Below, one piece after another: positions 36,973 through 64,000 of a stretch of DNA of 64,000 nt (positions are counted from its first letter, which is position 1; every line of letters begins with the position of its first letter). The notes under the pieces were generated by a model. It was not told the DNA's origin, ran no database searches, and worked only from the letters and a program-made list of their open reading frames with translations. Source of the DNA: Phoronis australis (taxonomy: Eukaryota > Phoronida > Phoronidae); NCBI GenBank assembly GCA_002633005.1, contig NMRA01000106.1, forward strand, positions 688,696 through 752,695, in the 5' to 3' direction. The position numbers and the translations under genes are program-made.

Positions 36973-39245
36973 AATTTGTATTAGTTCAAAATGTTTTGCA
37001 AATAACTCGACATTTGTTTCTCATTTACTCATATCTTGCTTAAATGTATGGTGTTTGTATGGTTTGTGCATTTGTTCCTTTTTTCTTAATTTTATTTGTG
37101 AAGCAAAGCTCACCAGGTTCTCACCAGGCGGTACATATTAGAACTTGCATATTCATCTAGTAACATGTTTTCTGAAGTGCGTAGCAAGAACAGGTAAGGT
37201 ACAGCACTTCTTTCAGATCACAGAGGTAGGGATTGTATTGCATGTAATCTAGGGAGGAACCAGTTGTGATGGTAAGTTTCTGAATTGCTTAACTGTATAT
37301 GATGCAAAAAGTCGGACAATCATGCACAAGTAAGATTTTCACTTTACTTTGACAAAAGCTCAGTGGTATGCTTGCTCTAGTTTGTTCACTAGACCCTTCA
37401 GATACTCGGATCAAATCTTGCTATCTGCTTGGATCGTTCTTCGGTGAGTTTTGTAATTGAAAACATTGTTCTATAGGTGTGTGGATCACAACGCTTGAGC
37501 TGCAAGATTCAATAATTTTAGCTACATGCTTGAAACAAAAATGTTTTATTCATATAGGGTTATTCAAACTAATTTTATTTTGTCTTTATATTTTTGGTGC
37601 AATAAATATGAACGAGTCCAGTCTTGATTTTTAATACACGTTAATTCACTAAAAAGTACATCACATGAACTACTAGTAACAGCATAATTTACTAAGTAAA
37701 CAAGAATTCAACAAACCTCTCTGTAGTACTGTCTTGTCTAATAAAATAAATCCGAATAAACATTTATTTTAAACCCATATACCGCACCATTTTAAAACAA
37801 TTTAAAGGTATCGAGACGAGACATGTTTACTTGTTCTAATATTGCAACCTGCTAGACCCAGACCTAGCGTCTGCTTCATGATTTGTGAATTGAACTTTTT
37901 TTAAGACATCATTTTGGTCTTGTGCTCCACATTAGTATTTCCGAAAAATAATCTTAACTGAGTTTAGCACAAAGAAAGTATCTGAGAACACATTCATAAT
38001 TACTACTCACTGAGAAAATTTGTACAAATTATTTGCAGGCAGTGACATGCTAACAATTGTCCAACTAAACTTTCATCTGGCAATTGGGAAGTGGGAGAGG
38101 AAGACCAAATTTCCGTCTTAAGCCTTAAATCACTTTGTGAAGCAAAAGGAAGTTCACCGATGACTCTTGCAGTTAGTGTCTGCAACACAAATTTGATTTA
38201 AATTTAATTTGAAGTATGCGATTCCTCAATATTGACTGTTGCTGAACGTGGCTTTAATAAAAACGAGGAACAATGATGGAATGCATACCATGTCATGCAT
38301 TGTTGAATAATCTCTGTACGCGGAAAACCTCTCACAGCAAAATGCAGATTCATTACAGATCTGTTAGTACCCTGAAATTATTGTTGATGTCAACTTAGTA
38401 AAATTAAGTGCCACGGAAACGATAAAGCATTATGTATGACAATTTGCTCGTCTTTCACAAAGCGTCCCTGGAATGCCTCAGTCAGACCACAAGTGTCATA
38501 TTGGTAGCACAAAAAGACAACATGACTTCGGGAACTGATGCAAACCTTTTATGAGTTACAAGATAAATCTTAAATGTGACATTCACAAAAACACCAAGTA
38601 ATGCACAAAATATATCTTTTAGGGTCAAACGATGCTTTTAAATAACAAAATTCATAAACCAACAATCAAAAGCTTAGCTTACAGTCTTCACTTCATAATT
38701 CATTTTAGAAGATCCAAAAGGCAAAAAAATCATCAAAAAATGTTGAACTTTACACTTTGCTATTGTGATAACTAACAGCACCAATCATCAACATAGCACA
38801 TTTGGCATGGGCACATACTGTAAAAGGGCTAAGCATTTGCTGTTTGGTTTAACCCGCAGGATATTTAGCACATTGATCCACCTATCGATTTCACAATTAC
38901 AATTATAATAAATTACCTTTCACCATCTACAATTAAATAATTCAATGGTGAGTTACCCAGACAGCAACCGCGAACACATGGTAAATTCAGATACAACCAC
39001 TTTCAGACATCTCTTGGAAAAAATTGGAAGCAAGATTCCTGTATGTTTTATAATGCATTGATTTATCCCAAGTTTTTTTTTTTTGGCACAAGAAAACACA
39101 TTTTCAATATTAGTTGGAGGTTAAATGCAACTCTTAAAGAAAAAATTGAAAAATCACAACACAGCTGATTTAACATCTCGAGAAACCAAACATGCGGAGG
39201 TGCACCCCGTGAAATGCCATCAAACTAGGCACAAATTGCACAAAC
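36973..39245. other. Intergenic, 3' flanks of TBCK and RAB33B
   Basis: No gene recognised. It is AT-rich with only short open frames. It should contain the RAB33B 3' UTR on the minus strand, but I could not pick a convincing AATAAA for it. Confidence 0.4.
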
Positions 39246-41376
39246 TTAGCATGAGCACTGCTCACTTTCTCTATGCACGTCTGCAGAGCTTCGATGCGAC
39301 GTGTTCTTTAACTTATGTGGGCTCACGTAGCCAGGAAGAACTGGCATCATTGGTTTTGAATCCTTCAGTTTGTGTGCCAGTGTCATAAAGATTGCTTCAA
39401 CATGGTCCGCTTGCGAGTCGTCTTTTGCGGAAGTCTCAAACAAAGGCATGTTATGAGTATCCGCAAACTTCTGAGCCACATTTGTGCTGACGCAGACGCG
39501 ATCAGTCATGTCGCATTTGTTCCCCACAAGAATTCGAGGCACGGATGTAGTCAAGTTATGCCTATCACACTCATCGATCCAGTGAGGCATCGCATCAAAC
39601 GTTGACTGCTTAGTGACATCGTATGTAAACACGACAGCATGAACATTACGGTAGTAATGTTGCACCATACTTTTACGGAACCTTTCCTGTCCTGCAGTGT
39701 CCCAAAGTTGGAGCTGTAAAGTAGAAAAGTCAAAAATTGAAGTCTGTGTTGTGACATTTAGGGCAGAGATCAACTTACTGTGGTTAGGAAATGGTCTTCA
39801 AGGTCCACAAAGGGAAATGGTCGGATATAATGTGCCACATTTTGAAAACCAGTTTTCTCCAATGAATAACGAGCATCAAACTGGTTCTCAAAATGCAGGC
39901 ATGCCATATTTGACTATTGCCCCTTACAGAACTGGAAATTGTGTGATTGTAAAATGTGGAGATAAGCATAAGCAGAAAAGTACACGATCTCTACAAGAAA
40001 GTCAATTTCAATATTGTTTTCAGGCCAGAAATTTTTGCTCATGTCATTTTGATAAAAATAAGTCATTTCAAATGAAGTTAGCTATTAGTATTGAAGAGTT
40101 TCATTAATTTTGTGTGCTCTGTGGTTGCCTGTCACTATACAGGGGCGGATTCAGGATTTTGAGTTGGGGGGGCAGGGCACAGGAATAACCATAATATCGC
40201 CACGAGCGCGCACCCAGCCTAAAATACAGGGATGTAAGGGTCTCGAATCTTGGGGTTTGTAGACCTTTTCAAACATAGTGGAAGCTCAGTACTAGTACAG
40301 GCCTTAAAGACAGTAAAGCTCCTATAAGGGCTTTTGGCTAATTATGCCTCACACCACAACACATCGAAGTCATGTTGTTATAAATACCTTTTGTGCATAG
40401 AAAGACAATTAGGAGGCCGTTGATGTCTTTAATTCCTACCAACTTAGACAAATATTCCTGTAATCAAACTTTTTTCAGGCACTCCTTCATTCAGTTGCCC
40501 AAATCGGCAACTGGCCATTTTTGATACTGTGCACGCCAGGATATATGACGTAATTTCTCCTGGTGCACGCTATGTTAAAAACGACCACTTGCCGATTTGG
40601 GCACCTGAATGAAGGGCTGCTCGAAGAAAAACTTTGATTACAGGAGTAGAGTTGGACGGAATTAAAACATCAACGAACTCCTAGGTGTTCCTCTGTGCAC
40701 ACAAGGTATTTATATAACGATATGACTTTGATGTTTTAATCAGTGTGAGGCACGATGCACTGAAAAGCTTCCGTGGTATGAAGCGTCTACCAGCATAGGA
40801 GCTTCACCGTCTCTAAGGCCAGTAGAGATAGTGGTAACTGTCTAGTGAGAAAGAAACATTTTCCCTGAGCAACAAGCGCATTTGTACTTAAGTGGATGAA
40901 ACACTGTTTGAAAAATGCTGTATTCATATGCATGAAGGGTTAGTAATTAAATTTTAATCTCGAAAGCTTATTTTGCTTCTAACTCTGGTGGGGGCTATAG
41001 AACCCCCCCCCCCTTCTTTCAGTGCTGCGTCACCCATGACCAAGATATTGTAGCCCTCTCTCCAGCCCCCTGAATTCACCTTCAGTTTTTCTCCATTGAT
41101 ATCAATCGATTTCTCACGAAAGTCGACCCCAATTGTCGCTTCAGTTTTGTCAGGAAACTTTCCAGCACAAAATCTGTAAGTAAGACAAGTCTTTCCAACA
41201 TTGGAGTCTCCAATGACGATTATCTTGAAGATGCGTTTTTGAAGTTGTCTCTGTGTTTCAACAGTTACATTCGTCTGTTGACTTTGTTGTTGTTGCTCTT
41301 CCAAATTTTCCCCCTTTTTCTGATTTCCAGCTGCCAGAACATCGTCCTTGGAGACTTCTTCCTTTACAGTACTCAT
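39246..41376 (-). CDS. RAB33B: RAB33B: Ras-related GTPase Rab-33 type, 2 coding exons
   Basis: Exon 1 runs 41376-41080 and exon 2 runs 39713-39246 (stop TAA), giving 254 residues; human RAB33B is 229, the extra being mostly a Gln-rich N-terminus. The start is the Met of MSTVKEEV; the frame extends 16 codons further upstream to another Met, but that part is not Rab-like. GTPase motifs: P-loop GDSNVGKT (56-63), switch I Thr81 in ATIGVDF, WDTAGQE with Gln108, NKCD (164-167), ETSAK (192-196). The C-terminal CSC is a CXC double-prenylation motif. The [17 protein letters not shown] context is specific to the Rab33 group. Family knowledge: Golgi trafficking and autophagosome formation through ATG16L1. 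The 1.37-kb intron carries a foldback element and two other repeats. Rab33A is the alternative name within the same ancestral family. Confidence 0.96.
39844..39890 (-). mobile_element. Core fragment of the palindromic MITE, copy 4
   Basis: GAAAACCAGTTTT and AAACTGGTTCTC flank a loop that is the reverse complement of the loop at 5014. The outer GTCACTTACAGG ends are not present, so this copy is truncated or diverged. It lies in the RAB33B intron, just past the exon 2 splice acceptor (on the minus strand). Confidence 0.6.
40140..40200 (+). mobile_element. Truncated CAGGGGCGGAT MITE
   Basis: CAGGGGCGGATTCAGGATTT followed by GAGTTGGGGGGGCAGG matches the left end of the element at 17429. No matching right end was found nearby. 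Confidence 0.6.
40282..40834. mobile_element. Foldback element, family member 1 (RAB33B intron)
   Basis: Two arms of ~250 bp are reverse complements about a centre near 40550. Examples: ATTATGCCTCACAC at the left against GTGTGAGGCACGAT at the right, and GTTGTTATAAATACCTTTTG against its complement. The arms are clearly homologous to those at 42121-43049. The possible 9-bp flanks ACATAGTGG (40273) and AGATAGTGG (40826) differ at one base; the exact ends are uncertain. Confidence 0.85.
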
Positions 41377-41783
41377 TGCGAAATTGTCGATAAACACCCT
41401 CAAGGAGATCGCCTCTAATAACAAATGCTACCAAAGTATAAACGCATTTTATTGCTACCGAGATGAAATTTCCCAGTCACCAAATCCATTCAACAACTTT
41501 GTGGCACCTGTCACGTGACTTCTGCATCCTTAATCTTGAAATTTTTAATATATTTAAGAAATTTTTAAATTATTCTGTATTTTTATTGACTTTTTAACTA
41601 ATTTGAGTCTTTTACACTGTTTTATATAAACAGTTGCGCGCATTCTTAATGCTTCGTTTTTACGAGACTTCCTCAAAACTCGCAGCTGTCCACCATATTG
41701 GAATTTTTACCACGCGGTTTTTCGCGTTGATGACCGATTTGTGGGGCTTCTTCTGAGCCCAGTTGTCAGCGATAAGCTGCGAA
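41377..41783. promoter_or_regulatory. Bidirectional promoter between RAB33B and NAA15
   Basis: The start codons of two divergent genes lie 407 bp apart, so both promoters and 5' UTRs must fit here unless a leader exon lies elsewhere. The palindrome GTCACGTGAC (41510-41519) is a perfect CLEAR/E-box site for TFEB/MITF/USF-type factors. A CCATATTGG site lies near 41693, and CpG-containing sequence (ACGCGG, TCGCGT) is found near the NAA15 start. No TATA box stands out, as usual for housekeeping divergent promoters. Confidence 0.75.
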
Positions 41784-61978
<20,195 letters not shown>

Positions 61979-63264
61979 TAGTTGTGCTGGATAAGACTGT
62001 TCAGTTGTACAGATATCGTGGTATAGCCATTACCACGTTGAACATTTCTACATAACACGCGCCATTTGTTGAAAGAAATGCTCCACCTACACTTTCACAG
62101 CAAAGACAGAACTTTATTTTGAACGTGTATAACAGGCACCTGAAATTGTTATTGTTTTAACTAAGTACTTGTAGAAAAACGTCATACTGAGCATCACTAA
62201 AATTGAAAGAAAAATGACAAAAAGTTTTCAGCTTTCAAAGACTGATCCTTCCTCAGTGGTGTCTGAGTGTAACGGCAGATAAGGATTTCTATTCGTAGAG
62301 CTTGCTTGAACTGAAGTCTAATCCGCCTCTTATAGTAATGGTGTTTTCCCAACCAATTTATTACGTGGATCTGTTGTAACCCATGATCTTTGTTGGCAAT
62401 CTGTGTCCTTTAGTCAAGCATTCTTTCCTTATATTTTGTGAAAGGACTTACTTTATACTGTATGCTTGTACAGTTTTCATGGGTTTCATTGGGCTGTAGT
62501 AGAAATTTTTATCACGCGTAGGGGCTGTCGCAGGAACCGCAGGAAACACCGTATAACACTTGACTAGTGTCCCACATGCTATGTTTCTCCTTTGACTGGA
62601 TGCTGGTTTCATAGCAGTACTGATGTTGAACTTCTAAAACCTTCCTACCCTTAGTATCTGAGATTTAACTTTGACGCGTGGAATGACTACCATTGCTCTG
62701 TGTTGGTCTTTGTCAGTACGATGTCTGGGGATAATTTCAACTCGCGAAGATTCAAGATTTGAAAACCCAAATTTTTCCGGTGATTTTTCTTTCAACTTTT
62801 AGCATGCTAAATGTGATTTTGTCTGCAAGTATTGGACTTCATGCTGATGAACGTCTTTAGTGACCGAGGACAAAGTTAAAAGTAATCGAATTTTGTTTCA
62901 CTGTCATGGCAGCTAATTCTGTTATCAGCAAAAATGACTGGTAATATTATAGCTATGGTGGCAGCAAAATGCGTACTTCAGAATTCCTTGGCCATTGTAC
63001 TAACGTTCCCTTCATTCTCGGTCATAGGGAAGACTACTCTGACCATAAATACGTCTTTCGCATCATGGGACAATTTCCCAGTCATTTTGACTAAATAGTT
63101 ATAGTATGTACTCAATTTCTGGATATTTCACCTTTGACCTTGGTTTGTTCATTGTTGCTGTATCAGCCAGGACCCTCGATGCCGGGGCCTATTCTCCTGT
63201 GAGAATTATTTAATCGCGTGGAATTTCCCACTGAGTAAAAAATTTCCCCAACAGGGAACTTTTC
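61979..63264 (+). other. NAA15 3' flank and probable 3' UTR
   Basis: Follows the NAA15 stop TAA (61976-61978). No other gene recognised. There is no close AATAAA; the first clear one on the plus strand is at 63624-63629, so the polyadenylation site is uncertain. Confidence 0.4.
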
Positions 63265-63400
63265 ATGTTGGCGCTCTCTACAGTACCGAGAGCGCGAAAG
63301 TGACATCCAATTTGGTACCGACTCAGATATGGTGGACAGGAATAGTAAATGTGCAAATCCGCCATATTTGATTTTGCCGTCGCAGTTGCATTGTGGGAAA
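63265..63400. promoter_or_regulatory. Promoter-like patch with YY1- and ZNF143-type motifs
   Basis: GCCATATTT (63361-63369) resembles a YY1 site. The minus strand of 63381-63400 reads TTTCCCACAATGCAACTGCG, close to the ZNF143/STAF consensus. A perfect 8-bp inverted repeat GCGCTCTC/GAGAGCGC (63271-63295) lies nearby. Local CpG density is higher than the surroundings. No downstream exon can be identified within the window. Confidence 0.3.
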
Positions 63401-64000
63401 TGTATGCTTCTATCGCCACAGGTTTTCGGAGAACAGATCAGGGGGAAGCAATATTTGTAAGAAGCCAGGATGTAAATGTTGAGAAGATCTGCTGATAACA
63501 AGCAGAGTACTCTTTATTATTCTGTTCAAAGATAGAAATCTTGTGGAGTCCAAAATTGTTTTTGTGTAGGGGAAATTATGCAACACTGACAACAGTTAGA
63601 CATTGGATTCTTTACTGTTTTTAAATAAAAGGCACCAGATGTTATGGTGTAACTAAAGTTTTCCATTTCAAAATGTTCGTCATTCTTGAGAACGTTTGTT
63701 ATTATGGAAGTTTTCTTCCATATCCGTAGAATAAGTTGTATAGACAGTTTATAAATATGGGATTGCGCAAAAAAGTGTCTCAAAATACATGTCTTGCAAA
63801 TTTTACCTTCATGACAGTAATGCCAAATTCTTATTATTAATAAAATGTTTTTTTCTAATTTATTGACTTGTAGGATTAATTTTAGACTTCTAAAAATAGT
63901 ATACCAAGAAAAGTTCACTTCATTTAGAGATTCATAGCAGATGATGAAACGTACAAAATTCAAATTGTCTGCTTGTGTCACAGAGNGTTTGAGATTCATA
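63401..64000. other. Window end, no gene recognised
   Basis: Strongly AT-rich. The 157-codon minus-strand frame entering from the right edge (63526-63999) contains an ambiguous base and matches no family I know. It is long partly because of the low GC content. Confidence 0.4.

Noticed and set aside
39696-40107. 136-codon plus-strand frame
   Set aside because: It starts antisense to RAB33B exon 2 and runs through its intron and a MITE fragment; no family resemblance.

Overview
This is a stretch of animal nuclear genome. It carries three intron-rich genes with canonical GT/AG borders, 21-22 coding exons in the two large ones, AT-rich non-coding DNA, and many short palindromic transposons. The protein sequences are close to the vertebrate orthologues. 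Together with the repeat style and the signs of high heterozygosity, this suggests a marine invertebrate, probably a deuterostome (hemichordate, echinoderm or amphioxus grade). The species cannot be fixed from the sequence alone.

Layout. Positions 1-19.4 kb hold no gene I can support. They are dominated by a ~3.7-kb segment present twice in tandem (2077-5812 and 5879-10595) across a 66-N assembly gap; the second copy carries a 1-kb hAT-type insertion. A ~1.45-kb palindrome (15.85-17.3 kb), a small hAT-like MITE and a tRNA-derived SINE follow. TBCK (+, 19.41-35.30 kb) encodes a pseudokinase-TBC-rhodanese protein; I could assemble 22 coding exons into 893 residues. RAB33B (-, 39.25-41.38 kb, 2 exons, 254 residues) and NAA15 (+, 41.78-61.98 kb, 21 exons, 864 residues) are divergent. 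Their start codons are 407 bp apart, so they probably share a bidirectional promoter, which contains a perfect CLEAR-type E-box. The last 2 kb are 3' flank plus a small promoter-like patch.

Biology. TBCK is a Rab-GAP-like protein of endolysosomal/mTOR and mRNA-transport biology. RAB33B is a Golgi/autophagy Rab. NAA15 is the ribosome-anchoring subunit of the NatA N-terminal acetyltransferase. They are housekeeping genes; RAB33B and NAA15 are also neighbours in human (4q31), so that linkage looks old.

No new multi-gene system was found. The most unusual signals are: (i) three intronic tandem repeats, in TBCK and NAA15, whose units appear to derive from the end of the preceding exon plus its 5' splice site; (ii) a dense set of long inverted-repeat elements, one with a perfect 9-bp target duplication; (iii) a 94-bp palindromic MITE family; (iv) a TBCK that keeps the HRD catalytic Asp lost in human; and (v) an apparent haplotype duplication that shows an occupied and an empty transposon site side by side.
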